A stretch of 64,000 nucleotides of DNA, from NCBI RefSeq assembly GCF_020991375.1, contig NZ_JAJLQZ010000005.1:310001-374000 (forward strand), given 5' to 3'. Numbering within the stretch: position 1 is the first letter of the stretch; the number at the start of each line of letters is the position of its first letter. Source of the DNA: Glycomyces amatae (GTDB lineage: Bacteria > Actinomycetota > Actinomycetes > Mycobacteriales > Micromonosporaceae). A program made the translations under genes and the position numbers. Shown here one piece after another: positions 17,459 to 27,369 of this stretch. The notes under the pieces were generated by a model. It made no database searches. It saw only the letters and a list, made by a program, of their open reading frames with translations, and was not told the DNA's origin.

Positions 17459-18547
17459 ATGCACCTGGCCGACCCCCGACTCCGCGACGCCCGCTTCGAC
17501 GGGGCGCGCACGGCCGGACTCGACCCCCTCGGCGCCGACGGGCCGCTGGCCGCCGTCCCGGCCATGAACGCCGGCGCCGACGTCCGGGCCCTCACCGCCG
17601 CGCTGCGCCGGCTCACCCCGAGCCTGCCCGAGGTGGCCGCGTTCGACTTCTGCGAGTGCCTGGCCGCCATGCGCGACCTCGGCCTGCTGCTCGGCTCGAT
17701 CAAGCGCCACGGCGTCCAGCCGCTCCCCGAGGTGCCCGGCCTCGAGACCGTGCTCGTCGAACTGGGGCGGCGCACCGAGATGATCCCGCGCGACACCGTC
17801 CACCACTACACCGAGTGGAACCCCCTGGGCCCCCGGCAGCGCATGTACACCGGCGACCCCCAGGAGACCGTCCTCATGGGAGGCCCCCGCGCCTCCATCC
17901 CCGAACTCGGCCAGGCCCTCGAACGCTGCGCGGCCCTGGCCGACACCGACGTCGCCGACCCCGCCTTCGCGCCGCTCCTCCAGGAGCTCGGCGACCACCT
18001 GGCGGCCTTCGAGACCGTCATCGCCGACGTCGTCGCCCGCGTCTCCCCGGAGTTCTTCGCCCAGCAGATGCGCCCCTACTACGAGGAGGTCGCGGTCGCC
18101 GGGCGCGACTGGCTCGGCCCGGCCGCCGCCCACGTCCCGCTCTACCTCGCCGACCTCGCCCTGTGGGCCTCGGACGACAACGACCCCGCCTACGAGGCGT
18201 TCCTCGAGGAGTCCGCCGAGCACACCCTCCCGGCCTGGCGGGGACTGGTGCGGCAGTGGCGCGACCGGCCCTCCATCGTGCGGCGCCTGCGCGAGGCCGC
18301 CGAGCCCGACCCGGCCCCCTGGGGCGCGCACCTGACGGCCCTGCACCGGGTCATGCGCTCCCTGGTGGTCTTCCGAGGCCGCCACCTCGGCATCGCCCGC
18401 AAGGCCTACAAGGAGGAGGTCCGCCTCTACGAGCTCGGCAGCGGCGGCGGCTCCATCGGCCTCCTCCAGTCCATCCTGGACCTCACCCGCGAGAACGCCG
18501 TGACCGCCAAGGCCCTCGCGCCCGCCCCCGCCGGGAGGACCGCATGA
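17459..18547 (+). CDS. PrnB-like enzyme (aminophenylpyrrole-forming, IDO/TDO superfamily)
   Basis: A 362-residue protein closely patterned like PrnB, the haem enzyme of the indoleamine/tryptophan 2,3-dioxygenase superfamily that rearranges 7-chlorotryptophan to monodechloroaminopyrrolnitrin. Shared blocks are AAMRDLGLLLGSIKRHG, HHYTEWNPLGPRQRMYTGDP, SPEFFAQQMRPYYEEV and WLGPAAAHVPLYLADLALW. His309 in VVFRGRHLGIARKAY aligns with the haem-ligand His of PrnB (His313). Length also agrees. It follows the halogenase and overlaps the next gene by ATGA. The likely reaction is conversion of halogenated tryptophan to an aminophenylpyrrole. Confidence 0.9.
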   Translation: MHLADPRLRDARFDGARTAGLDPLGADGPLAAVPAMNAGADVRALTAALRRLTPSLPEVAAFDFCECLAAMRDLGLLLGSIKRHGVQPLPEVPGLETVLVELGRRTEMIPRDTVHHYTEWNPLGPRQRMYTGDPQETVLMGGPRASIPELGQALERCAALADTDVADPAFAPLLQELGDHLAAFETVIADVVARVSPEFFAQQMRPYYEEVAVAGRDWLGPAAAHVPLYLADLALWASDDNDPAYEAFLEESAEHTLPAWRGLVRQWRDRPSIVRRLREAAEPDPAPWGAHLTALHRVMRSLVVFRGRHLGIARKAYKEEVRLYELGSGGGSIGLLQSILDLTRENAVTAKALAPAPAGRTA

Positions 18548-19788
18548 GGATCGTCATCGCCGGGGCCGGGATCGGCGGCCTCACCGCCGCCCTGAGCCTC
18601 CACCGCGCCGGGCACCGCGACCTCACCGTGCTCGAGGCCGCGCCCGAACTCCGCCCCCTGGGGGTCGGCCTCAACATCCTCCCCAGCGCCGTGCGCGAAC
18701 TCCACGCCCTCGGCCTCGAAGGCGCCGTCGAGGCGCACGCCGTCCCGACCGCCGAGCTCGCCTTCTACAACCGGCGCGGCGACCTGGTCTGGTCCGAGCC
18801 GCGCGGCCGCCTCGCCGGGCACCGCTTCCCGCAGTACTCCCTGCACCGCGGCCTCCTCCAGCGGGACCTCGCCGACGCCGTCGCCGCCGAGACCGGCCCC
18901 GGCACCGTCCGGACCGGACGGCCCGTCACCGGCTACACGAGGGACGGCGACCGCGTCCGCGTCCACACCCCCGCGGGCGACCTCGACGCCGACCTCCTCA
19001 TCGGCGCCGACGGCCTCCACTCCGCCGTCCGCGCCGCGATGCGCCCCGGCGAGCCCGCACCGGGCACCAACGGGCTCATGATGTGGCGCGGCACCACCCG
19101 CGCCCGCCCGTTCCTCACCGGCGCGTCCATGACCGTCCTCGGCGACGACCGCGCCAAGTTCGTCATCTACCCGATCCGGCCCGCCGACGAGACGGGCCTC
19201 GCCCTGGTCAACTGGGTCACCGGCCGCCCCGCCGACGGCCCCTCCGCCGCCACGACCACGGCCGCCCGCAAGCGCGAGGTCCTCGCCCAGTTCGGCGACT
19301 GGAAGGCGCCGTGGGTCGACATCCCCGGCCTCATCGGCGCCGCCGAGCAGATCCACGAGTACCCCATGCTCGACCGCCCGCCCCTGCCGGCCTGGAACGA
19401 CGGCCCCGTCACGCTCCTGGGGGACGCCGCCCACCCGATGTACCCCGTCGGCTCCAACGGCGCGACCCAGGCGATCATCGACGCGAGGGCCCTCGCCTGG
19501 CACCTCCACACCGCGCCCGACGCGCCGACCGCGCTGCGCGCCTACGAGTCCGAGCGGCTCCCGGCCACCCGCGGCGTCCAGGAGGCCAACCGCCGCATGG
19601 GGCCCGAGCGCGTCATCGACCTCGCCTGGCAGCGGGCCCCGCAGGGCTTCGACCGCATCGAGGACGTCTTCAGCCCCGAAGAGCTCCAGAGGATCTCGGA
19701 CGAGTACGCCTCCACCGCCGGGTTCACCGTCGAGGAGCTGGAGGGCGACTCCCCCTACACCTGCGGCCCGCCCGGGGAGGCGGCGTGA
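18544..19788 (+). CDS. PhzS-like FAD-dependent aromatic hydroxylase
   Basis: A 414-residue class A flavin monooxygenase. It shows the dinucleotide fold IVIAGAGIGGLTAALSLHRAG, the NADPH/FAD contact DLLIGADGLHSAVR and the second FAD motif LLGDAAHPMYPVGSNGATQAI. Segments such as VWSEPRGR, FPQYSLHRGLLQ and MMWRGTTRARPFL match the PhzS group, which hydroxylates and decarboxylates phenazine carboxylates. In this cluster the substrate is more likely the phenylpyrrole or a derived acyl aromatic; that is inference. It uses NAD(P)H and O2 and needs no separate reductase. Start ATG overlaps the PrnB-like stop. Confidence 0.85.
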   Translation: MRIVIAGAGIGGLTAALSLHRAGHRDLTVLEAAPELRPLGVGLNILPSAVRELHALGLEGAVEAHAVPTAELAFYNRRGDLVWSEPRGRLAGHRFPQYSLHRGLLQRDLADAVAAETGPGTVRTGRPVTGYTRDGDRVRVHTPAGDLDADLLIGADGLHSAVRAAMRPGEPAPGTNGLMMWRGTTRARPFLTGASMTVLGDDRAKFVIYPIRPADETGLALVNWVTGRPADGPSAATTTAARKREVLAQFGDWKAPWVDIPGLIGAAEQIHEYPMLDRPPLPAWNDGPVTLLGDAAHPMYPVGSNGATQAIIDARALAWHLHTAPDAPTALRAYESERLPATRGVQEANRRMGPERVIDLAWQRAPQGFDRIEDVFSPEELQRISDEYASTAGFTVEELEGDSPYTCGPPGEAA

Positions 19789-20384
19789 ACGCCACCGCGC
19801 GGCCCGCCGCGCCCGCCGACCGCCGCGCCGCCGCGGCGGGGGACCTGCGGACCCTCATGGCGGCCTTCCCCACCGGCGTCGCCGTCGTCGCCGCCTACGA
19901 CCCCGAGGGCGAGCCGTTCGGCATGACCTGCTCGTCCCTGTGCTCGGTCGCCCTGGAGCCGCCGACGCTGCTGGTGTGCCTGCGCGAGTCCGGCCCGACC
20001 GCCGGCGCGGTCCTCGCCTCCGGCGCCTTCACCGTCAACCTCCTCGACGGCGAGTCGCGGTCGGTCGCCGAGCTGTTCGCCTCCGGCGACCCCGAGCGGT
20101 TCGCCCGCGTCGACTGGGAGCCGGGCGCCGCGGGCCCGCACCTGGCCGCCGACGCCCACTCCACCGCCGACTGCCGGGTCTCGAGCACCTACAGCATCGG
20201 CGACCACGTGGTCGTCCTCGGCGAGGTCGCCGGGGTGACCGCCCACCGCGAGCCGCGGCCGCTCCTGTACGGCATGCGCCGCTTCAAGACCTGGGAAGGA
20301 GCGGAGTCCTGCCTGGACTCCGGCTGCTCGTGCCCCGACTCGGGTGCCCGACGACAACACGGCAATCACAACACGGAGAACTGA
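19785..20384 (+). CDS. Flavin reductase (NADH:FMN/FAD, PrnF-type role)
   Basis: A 199-residue member of the flavin reductase-like family. It has the split-barrel start LMAAFPTGVAVVAAYD, the flavin-binding MTCSSLCSVALEPPTLLVCL, the FTVNLLDGESRSVAELFAS stretch and GDHVVVLGEV. It should make free FADH2 for the halogenase. The C-terminus adds a Cys-rich tail (CLDSGCSCPDSG) of unknown role, not typical for the family. Start GTG overlaps the hydroxylase stop as GTGA; the stop overlaps the DoxX start as TGATG, so translation is coupled. Confidence 0.9.
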   Translation: MNATARPAAPADRRAAAAGDLRTLMAAFPTGVAVVAAYDPEGEPFGMTCSSLCSVALEPPTLLVCLRESGPTAGAVLASGAFTVNLLDGESRSVAELFASGDPERFARVDWEPGAAGPHLAADAHSTADCRVSSTYSIGDHVVVLGEVAGVTAHREPRPLLYGMRRFKTWEGAESCLDSGCSCPDSGARRQHGNHNTEN

Positions 20385-20746
20385 TGAACATCGCGACCAT
20401 CGTCATAGCCCTGCTGCTGGCGCTCGCCTTCGCCGCGTCCGGGGTCGTCAAGATCCTGTCGCTGCCCCCGGCCAAGGCCGACGCCGACCGCTTCGGCATG
20501 TCCTACAACGCCTTCAAGGGCATCGGCGTCCTCGAATTCCTCGGCGGCGCGGGCCTCGCGGTCGGGGCGCTCGTGGCCGACTTCTGGTGGGTCGGCGTCG
20601 CCGCCGCCGTCGGCCTCGTCCTGCTCACCGCCGGGGCGCTCGTGACCCACCTGAAGGCCGGCGACCCGGCCGCCAAGGCCGCCGGGGCCCCGCTGTTCGG
20701 CGTGCTCAGCGCCGTCGCCGGCGTCCTCATCTACCTCAACGCCTGA
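20384..20746 (+). CDS. DoxX-like membrane protein
   Basis: A 120-residue protein with four hydrophobic segments. The pattern ASGVVKILSL, FGMSYNAFKGIGVLEFLGGAGLAVGAL and a final helix fits the DoxX-like family (small quinone- or redox-linked membrane proteins). DoxX genes occur in several natural-product clusters, but their role there is not established. It is translationally coupled to the flavin reductase and is followed by a strong hairpin, so it ends the first sub-operon of the cluster. Confidence 0.8.
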   Translation: MNIATIVIALLLALAFAASGVVKILSLPPAKADADRFGMSYNAFKGIGVLEFLGGAGLAVGALVADFWWVGVAAAVGLVLLTAGALVTHLKAGDPAAKAAGAPLFGVLSAVAGVLIYLNA

Positions 20747-20752
20747 CCGGCC

Positions 20753-20777
20753 GCGGGGCCCGGCTCCCGGGCCCCGC
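20753..20777 (+). terminator. Hairpin between the oxidative and polyketide parts of the cluster
   Basis: A perfect 11-bp stem GCGGGGCCCGG/CCGGGCCCCGC with a CTC loop, 7 nt after the DoxX stop and 36 nt before the ketosynthase start. It may terminate or attenuate transcription into the ketosynthase-KAS III-ACP genes. Confidence 0.6.
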
Positions 20778-20813
20778 GCCTCCCCTTCCGCCCCTTCCGA
20801 AACGAGGCCACGC

Positions 20814-22501
<1,688 letters not shown>

Positions 22502-22505
<4 letters not shown>

Positions 22506-23554
22506 CCGCCGCCGCCGTCGTGGCCGGACTCGGTTCGGCCCTTCCCGAGCGCGCCGTCGGCAACGACGAGCTCGCCGCCCGCCTCGACGTCACCCCCGAG
22601 TGGATCGAGCGCCGCACCGGCATCCGCTCCCGCCGCTTCGCCGACCACACCACCCCGACCTCGGCGCTCGCCGCCGAGGCCGCCCGCGGCGCGCTCGCCG
22701 ACGCCGGGCTCACCTCCGCCGACGGCGCTTTCAACGGCGCCGTCGACGCGCTCATCGTCGCCACCTACACGCCCGACTACCAGATCCCCGCCACCGCGCC
22801 GCTCGCCGCCGCCGCGCTGGGCCTCGGCGCCGTCCCCGCCTTCGACCTCAACGCGGCCTGCTCCGGCTTCGTCTACGCCCTCGCCACCGCCGCGGGGCTC
22901 ATCGCCACCGGGGCCCGCCGCGTCCTCGTCGCCGGCGCCGAGACCGCCTCCACCCTCACCGACCCCGCCGACCGCACCGTCCACCCCCTCTTCGGCGACG
23001 GCGCCGGAGCGGTCCTCCTGCGGGCCGGCGACCCCGGCGAACCCGGCGCGCTCCTCGCCACCGACCTCGGCAGCGACGGCACCGGAGCCGGACGCCTCGC
23101 CGCCCCCGGCTCCGCCTCCCGCGCCCGCCTCCTCGACGCCGAAGGCGGGCGGCCGCGACCGGACCCGTCCTCCTACTTCATGGCCATGGACGGCCGCGAG
23201 GTCTTCCTCCAGGCCGTCGCCCGCATGAGCGCCTCCTCCAGGACCGTGCTCGACCGCGCCGGCGTCAAACCCTCCGAAGTGGACCGCATCTGCGGCCACC
23301 AGGCCAACGTCCGCATCCTCCGCGCCGTCGCCGACGAACTCGGCGCAGGCCACGACCGGCTCCTGGTCGACCTCGACCGCGTCGGCAACACCGGCGCCGC
23401 CTCCATCCCCCTCGCGCTCGACCGCGCCCGCGGCGCAGAACGCCTCGACCCCGGCGACACCGTCCTCCTGACCGCCTTCGGCGGCGGGTTCACCTGGGGC
23501 TCGGCGCTGCTGCGCTGGCCCGACACCCACCCACGGAAAGCAGGCCGATCATGA
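22502..23554 (+). CDS. KAS III (FabH-like) ketoacyl-ACP synthase
   Basis: A 350-residue thiolase-fold enzyme. Family marks: TPEWIERRTGIRSRRFAD (FabH N-terminal pattern), catalytic Cys in DLNAACSGFVYALA, His in ICGHQANVRI and Asn in VGNTGAASIPLAL, ending with GDTVLLTAFGGGFTWGSALL. All three catalytic residues are present. In a cluster it could prime the chain by condensing an acyl-CoA with malonyl-ACP, or act as an acyltransferase as CerJ- and PtmR-like relatives do. It overlaps both neighbours by ATGA. Confidence 0.92.
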
Positions 23555-23805
23555 CCACCGCAGACCGCGTCGCCGCCGTCGTCGCCAAATGGTGCCAGGC
23601 GAGCCCCGAGGAGCTCACCCCCGACACCCGCCTCGACGACCTCGACCTCGACTCGCTCAGCCGCCTGGAGACCGCCCTCGGCCTCCAGCGCGAGTTCCGC
23701 GTCGCCGTCGACGACACCCGCATGAACGACGCCGAGACCATCGCCGACGTCATCGCGATCGTCGAGACCAGCCCGCCCAAGACCGGCGACCCCGACGCGG
23801 TCTGA
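23551..23805 (+). CDS. Acyl carrier protein
   Basis: An 84-residue discrete carrier protein. The phosphopantetheine attachment site is the Ser in DDLDLDSLSRLE, preceded by LTPDTRL and followed by a third helix MNDAETIADVIAIVE. It is the likely partner of the ketosynthase and KAS III, which come just before it with ATGA overlaps. A phosphopantetheinyl transferase and an acyltransferase are not in the window and would have to act in trans. Confidence 0.93.
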   Translation: MTTADRVAAVVAKWCQASPEELTPDTRLDDLDLDSLSRLETALGLQREFRVAVDDTRMNDAETIADVIAIVETSPPKTGDPDAV

Positions 23806-23821
23806 GCCGGCCGCCGCGAAC

Positions 23822-25081
23822 ATGAGCGCCACCGCCGCACTCCTGCTGGCCCTGCTGGTCGTCGTCCTCGCCTGCCGGGCCGCGCACGCGGTCTGCCGCC
23901 GCCTCGGGCAGCCTCCCGTCCTCGGTGAGATCCTCGTCGGCATCCTCCTGGGTCCCAGCCTGTTCGGCATGGTCGCGCCCGAGGCGCACCGGACCCTGTT
24001 CGGCCCCGAGCTCGTCACCGTCATCGACGGGGTCAGCCAGATCGGCCTGGTCCTGTTCATGTTCACCGTCGGCCTCGAGTTCCCGATCGGGCGGCTGCGC
24101 AGCACCGCCCGCGTCGGCCTCGCCGTCTCGGGCGCGGGCATGGTCGTCCCGCTCGCGCTCGGCTTCGGCTTCGCGCTGTGGGCCGGACCGGCCCTCGGCC
24201 TCTTCCCCGCCGGGGTCGACCCCGCGATCGGGGCCCTGTTCATCGGCCTGCTCCTGGCGATCACGGCGTTCCCCGTGATGGCCCGCATGATCGCCGACCA
24301 CGGGGACGTGCGCACCCGCTTCGGGTCGGTGTCCCTCACCGCCGGGGCCCTCGACGACGCGGCCGCGTGGATCCTCCTCGCCGTGGTCCTGGCCGCCTTC
24401 GGGACCGGCAGCGGCGCCTCCGCCGTCATCGCCGTCGCAGGACTGCTGGTCCTGGCCGCCGCGCTGCCGCTCGTGCGCCGCGCGGCCGACCGCTGGATCG
24501 CGACCCGGAACCCCGGCCGCGACGCCGTCCTCGTCGCCGCCGCGCTCGGGCTGCTGGCCGCCGCCGGGTTCACCGAGCTCATCGGGATCCACGCCGTGTT
24601 CGGCGCGTTCGCCCTCGGGGCGGCCGTCCCGCGCGGCGCCGCCGCCGAGGTCCTGGCCGAGCGCATCCGCCCGCTCACCACGGTCCTGTTCCTGCCCTTG
24701 TTCTTCGTGCACTCGGGCATGAACACCGACCTGGGGCTCATCGACGGGGCCGGGCTCCTCGCGGGCGCCGGGGCGCTCGTGGCGCTGGCCTTCGCCGGGA
24801 AGCTCGGGGCGTGCACCGCCGCCGCGCGCCTGGCGGGGGAGACGTGGGCCGACGCGGCCCGGATCGGCTGCTACATGAACGCGCGCGGCCTGATGCAGCT
24901 GGTGGCGCTCGACATCGGGCTGCGGGCGGGCCTGATCGACCCGGCGGCGCACGCGATGATCGTGGTCGTCGCGGTCGCCACCACCTTCGCGACCGCGCCG
25001 GGCCTGGCCCTGGTCGACCGCCTCGTCCGGCGCCGAGCCCGTCCGGAACCGGAGCGCGAACCCGCGTTGGCGAGCACCTAG
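23822..25081 (+). CDS. CPA2-family cation:proton antiporter
   Basis: A 419-residue membrane protein with about 12 hydrophobic segments. CPA2 (KefB/NapA) features: PPVLGEILVGILLGPSLFG in the second helix, VLFMFTVGLEF, AITAFPVMARMIADHG, GALDDAAAW with the two neighbouring Asp residues of the ion site, and FLPLFFVHSGMNTDL. Genes of this family are often found in polyketide clusters, where they may help export or pH homeostasis. It begins 16 nt after the ACP gene and is probably the last gene of the cluster operon. Confidence 0.9.
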   Translation: MSATAALLLALLVVVLACRAAHAVCRRLGQPPVLGEILVGILLGPSLFGMVAPEAHRTLFGPELVTVIDGVSQIGLVLFMFTVGLEFPIGRLRSTARVGLAVSGAGMVVPLALGFGFALWAGPALGLFPAGVDPAIGALFIGLLLAITAFPVMARMIADHGDVRTRFGSVSLTAGALDDAAAWILLAVVLAAFGTGSGASAVIAVAGLLVLAAALPLVRRAADRWIATRNPGRDAVLVAAALGLLAAAGFTELIGIHAVFGAFALGAAVPRGAAAEVLAERIRPLTTVLFLPLFFVHSGMNTDLGLIDGAGLLAGAGALVALAFAGKLGACTAAARLAGETWADAARIGCYMNARGLMQLVALDIGLRAGLIDPAAHAMIVVVAVATTFATAPGLALVDRLVRRRARPEPEREPALAST

Positions 25082-25110
25082 GCCCTGTTCCATGACCCGG
25101 TCGGTCCGCA

Positions 25111-25157
25111 TCCGGCCCGTCCTCCCGTGGCCGGCCGCTATCCGGACCGGACGCCGC
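25111..25157 (+). repeat. Intergenic direct repeat, left copy flanking the MarR gene
   Basis: The 18-mer TCCGGCCCGTCCTCCCGT (25111-25128) and the 16-mer CCGGACCGGACGCCGC (25142-25157) recur in the same order at 25829-25846 and 25853-25868. Together they bracket the marR gene as imperfect direct repeats about 700 bp apart. Confidence 0.7.
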
Positions 25158-25269
25158 CGCGCGGCGCCGCCCCGACCCGGACGGAGCGCGGGCCTGCCGC
25201 GGGACCTGAGCCGGCCCGCGTGGCCGACGACACCCGCCACCGGTCGTGGCCTGCGAGTATGCTTGGCGC

Positions 25270-25746
25270 ATGGAGGAACACGCGGACGAGCCGATGGGCA
25301 TGGGCACCGTGCTGGTGCGCACGGCCTTCCTGGTCGACGCCGTCTACGCCGACTCGGTCCGCGACTTCGACCTCACCGTGCCGCAGGCCCAACTGCTGTG
25401 CGTGCTCATGGCCCGCCCGTACGGGATGTTCGAGCTCGCCAAGACCCTCGGCCTCGCCAAGTCCAGCATCTCCGGCCTCGTGGACCGCTCCGCCAAGCGC
25501 GACCTGGTGCGCCGCGAGGCCGACCCCGGCGACGGCCGGGCCTTCCGGGTCGCGCTCACCGCGAAGGGCGCCCAGCTCGCCGAGGAGTTCCACGACGCGA
25601 CCACCCGCCGCGTCGCCGAGCTGCCGCTCGGCCTCTCGGAGGCCGAGCGCGCCGTGCTCGTCGGCCTGCTCGCGAAGGTGGTCACCGACAACGAGGTGCC
25701 GGTGGTCTTCACCGACGGCGAGTGCCCCTCGGCCGGCGGGAGCTGA
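25270..25746 (+). CDS. MarR-family transcriptional regulator
   Basis: A 158-residue winged-helix protein: LTVPQAQLLCVLMARPYGMFELAKTL then the recognition helix KSSISGLVDRSAKRDLVRREADPGDGRAFRVALTAKG, the standard MarR wing. The MarR fold usually binds a palindrome as a dimer. ATG 25270 has a TATGCT -10 element (25258-25263) just 6 nt before it and no ribosome site, so a leaderless mRNA is likely. It lies just beyond the biosynthetic cluster and is bracketed by direct repeats. It might control the cluster or the convergent flavoprotein gene; neither is shown. Confidence 0.88.
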   Translation: MEEHADEPMGMGTVLVRTAFLVDAVYADSVRDFDLTVPQAQLLCVLMARPYGMFELAKTLGLAKSSISGLVDRSAKRDLVRREADPGDGRAFRVALTAKGAQLAEEFHDATTRRVAELPLGLSEAERAVLVGLLAKVVTDNEVPVVFTDGECPSAGGS

Positions 25747-25828
25747 GCGAGCGGCCGCCCGCCGCCGCATCGGACACGGCGGGGACCCGCGGCCCTAAAG
25801 GGTGTTGACCGACCCCTGGCGGCCGTTG

Positions 25829-25868
25829 TCCGGCCCGTCCTCCCGTCGCCACCCGGACCGGACGCCGC
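25829..25868 (+). repeat. Intergenic direct repeat, right copy flanking the MarR gene
   Basis: Second copy of the repeat described at 25111. A 20-mer GGCGGCCGTTGTCCGGCCCG (25818-25837) that overlaps it also occurs at 33121-33140. The 25747-26109 gap has no gene; it also has an inverted pair GGGTGTTGAC (25800-25809) and GTCAACACCC (26001-26010). Confidence 0.65.
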
Positions 25869-26042
25869 TGCGCGGCGGCCGGCCGATGACCCGCATCGCC
25901 GCGGTGTCGGCCCTCCGTATGCGACACCGGTATCCGGAGCGCCTGCCGCCTGGCGACCCGAACCGACTCACGGACTCGGACACCGACTCGCCGGGGGTTC
26001 GTCAACACCCCCTGGGACCATCCGTCCCCGCGCACGGCGAAA

Positions 26043-26067
26043 CCCCCGCAGCGGGTCGCTGCGGGGG
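26043..26067 (-). terminator. Terminator of the NDH-2-like gene
   Basis: An 11-bp perfect stem CCCCCGCAGCG/CGCTGCGGGGG with a 3-nt loop, read on the minus strand and followed by TTTCGCC. It lies 42 nt past the stop of the minus-strand flavoprotein gene. Confidence 0.75.
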
Positions 26068-26109
26068 CTCTCGGCCCCGTGACGATCGGCGGGACCGGGT
26101 CTGCGGGCC

Positions 26110-27207
26110 CTAGGCGAGGCCGAACAGCTCGGCGAACTTCCCGTGCATGAGGTCGCGGCCCTTCCACTCGATCACGGCCGACCTCGGCAGGAGGCTCGGT
26201 CCGTCCTCCGAGGGGATCTGCCCGACCCCGCCCTCGGGACCGAGCGGCAGCAGTACCACCGGGAGCGGCGACGGCCGGTACTCCCGCACCGGCTCCTCGC
26301 CGCCGAGCTGCGCGATGATGTTGGCCGCCACGACCTCCGCGTGCTGCATGGCGTTCCCGGCGCGCTTCTCCTCGGCCACGTCGGTGAGGTCGCCGACGGC
26401 GTACACGTGCCCGTATCCGTCCACATTGAGCTTCTCGGTGACCGGGAGCCTCCCGTGCCCGTCCAGCGGGGCGAGGCCGTCGCCCAGGAAGCCGGAGTTG
26501 ACGGTGGCGCCGTAGGCCCGGAACCAGATGTCGGCCTCGATCTTCCCGCCGCCGACCGCGACCGCCACGGCCCCGGCCCTGCCGGGCTCCACGTCGGGCT
26601 CGGTGTCGAGCGCCGCGCCCAGCCGCAGCTCGACGCCGAGCTCCTCGAGCTGGTCGTGGAGGTCGGCGCGCAGCTCGTCGGCGTACCCCGGCAGCAGCTG
26701 TTCGCCCGGGTCGACGACGGTGACGGCCTTCTCGGGCCAGGCCGACTTGATCTCGCCGGCCAGTTCCAGGCCGACCGGTCCGGCCCCGGCGATGAGCACC
26801 CGCTCGGCCCCGGCGAGCTCGGCGTGGGTGGCCTCGAACTGCGCCGCGGACTCGGCGGCCGAGTCGGTGCGGGTCTTGGCCGGGTACGGGTAGCCCGAGC
26901 CGGTCGCCACCACGATGTAGTCGGCCTCGACCCGCTCGCCCGAGGCGAGGGTGACGCCCTTCGCGTCCACTGCGGACGCGTACTCGCGGATCTGCCTGCC
27001 GTGCTTCAGGAGCTTGTCGTAGGGGTAGAAGAGCTGCTCGGCCCACTCGCCCGCCCGGGCCACCGCGCGGAGCGAGGCGGCGGCGTTGACGAAGGCGTCC
27101 TTGGGCTCGATGAGGACCACGTCGGCGTGCTCGTCCAAGGCCTTGGCGACGGCGACCCCGCCGTATCCGCCGCCGACGACGGCCACGGTGCGTCCCTGCT
27201 GCGTCAT
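26110..27207 (-). CDS. NDH-2/AIFM2-like FAD-dependent pyridine nucleotide oxidoreductase
   Basis: A 365-residue flavoprotein with two dinucleotide folds: FAD site VAVVGGGYGGVAVAKALDE at the N-terminus, NAD(P)H site VLIAGAGPVGLELAGEIKSAW in the middle and the second FAD motif HVYAVGDLTDVAEEKRAGNAMQHAEVVAAN. This fits type II NADH dehydrogenases and the related AIFM2/FSP1 quinone reductases. It probably passes electrons from NAD(P)H to a quinone. ATG 27207 follows GGAGGAG. The promoter region contains two near-identical 19-bp palindromes, so it is tightly regulated, probably by a MarR- or TetR-type repressor. Confidence 0.85.
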   Translation of the reverse strand: MTQQGRTVAVVGGGYGGVAVAKALDEHADVVLIEPKDAFVNAAASLRAVARAGEWAEQLFYPYDKLLKHGRQIREYASAVDAKGVTLASGERVEADYIVVATGSGYPYPAKTRTDSAAESAAQFEATHAELAGAERVLIAGAGPVGLELAGEIKSAWPEKAVTVVDPGEQLLPGYADELRADLHDQLEELGVELRLGAALDTEPDVEPGRAGAVAVAVGGGKIEADIWFRAYGATVNSGFLGDGLAPLDGHGRLPVTEKLNVDGYGHVYAVGDLTDVAEEKRAGNAMQHAEVVAANIIAQLGGEEPVREYRPSPLPVVLLPLGPEGGVGQIPSEDGPSLLPRSAVIEWKGRDLMHGKFAELFGLA

Positions 27208-27228
27208 GATGTTCTCCTCCGGATAAAG

Positions 27229-27269
27229 TAGTTCGTAACACGAACCATAATAGTTCGTATTACGAACTA
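27229..27269 (-). promoter_or_regulatory. Tandem 19-bp palindromic operators upstream of the NDH-2-like gene
   Basis: TAGTTCGTATTACGAACTA (27251-27269) is a perfect palindrome around a central base. A second copy, TAGTTCGTAACACGAACCA (27229-27247), matches it with a few changes. Their centres are 22 bp apart, about two helical turns, so two dimers could bind on one face. The closest known regulator gene is the MarR gene at 25270, but the link is unproven. Confidence 0.7.
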
Positions 27270-27323
27270 AAAGGGTTTCGCGGGATCCTTTCCCGTGACG
27301 GCCACCACCTCGTGTGATCCCCT

Positions 27324-27362
27324 CTGTCACAAGGTGACAGGGAGTCAAAACTCCGATACCGT
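27324..27362 (+). promoter_or_regulatory. Promoter and operator of the MalY-type C-S lyase gene
   Basis: -35 GTGACA (27334-27339) and -10 TACCGT (27357-27362), spacer 17 bp. The palindrome CTGTCAC-AAG-GTGACAG (27324-27340) overlaps the -35. The -10 is 7 nt before ATG 27370, which implies a leaderless message. Confidence 0.6.
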
Positions 27363-27369
27363 TATGTAT

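Noticed and set aside
25747-26042. Mobile element ends suggested by the inverted pair GGGTGTTGAC/GTCAACACCC
   Set aside because: Arms are only 10 bp, about 200 bp apart, with no transposase or target duplication.
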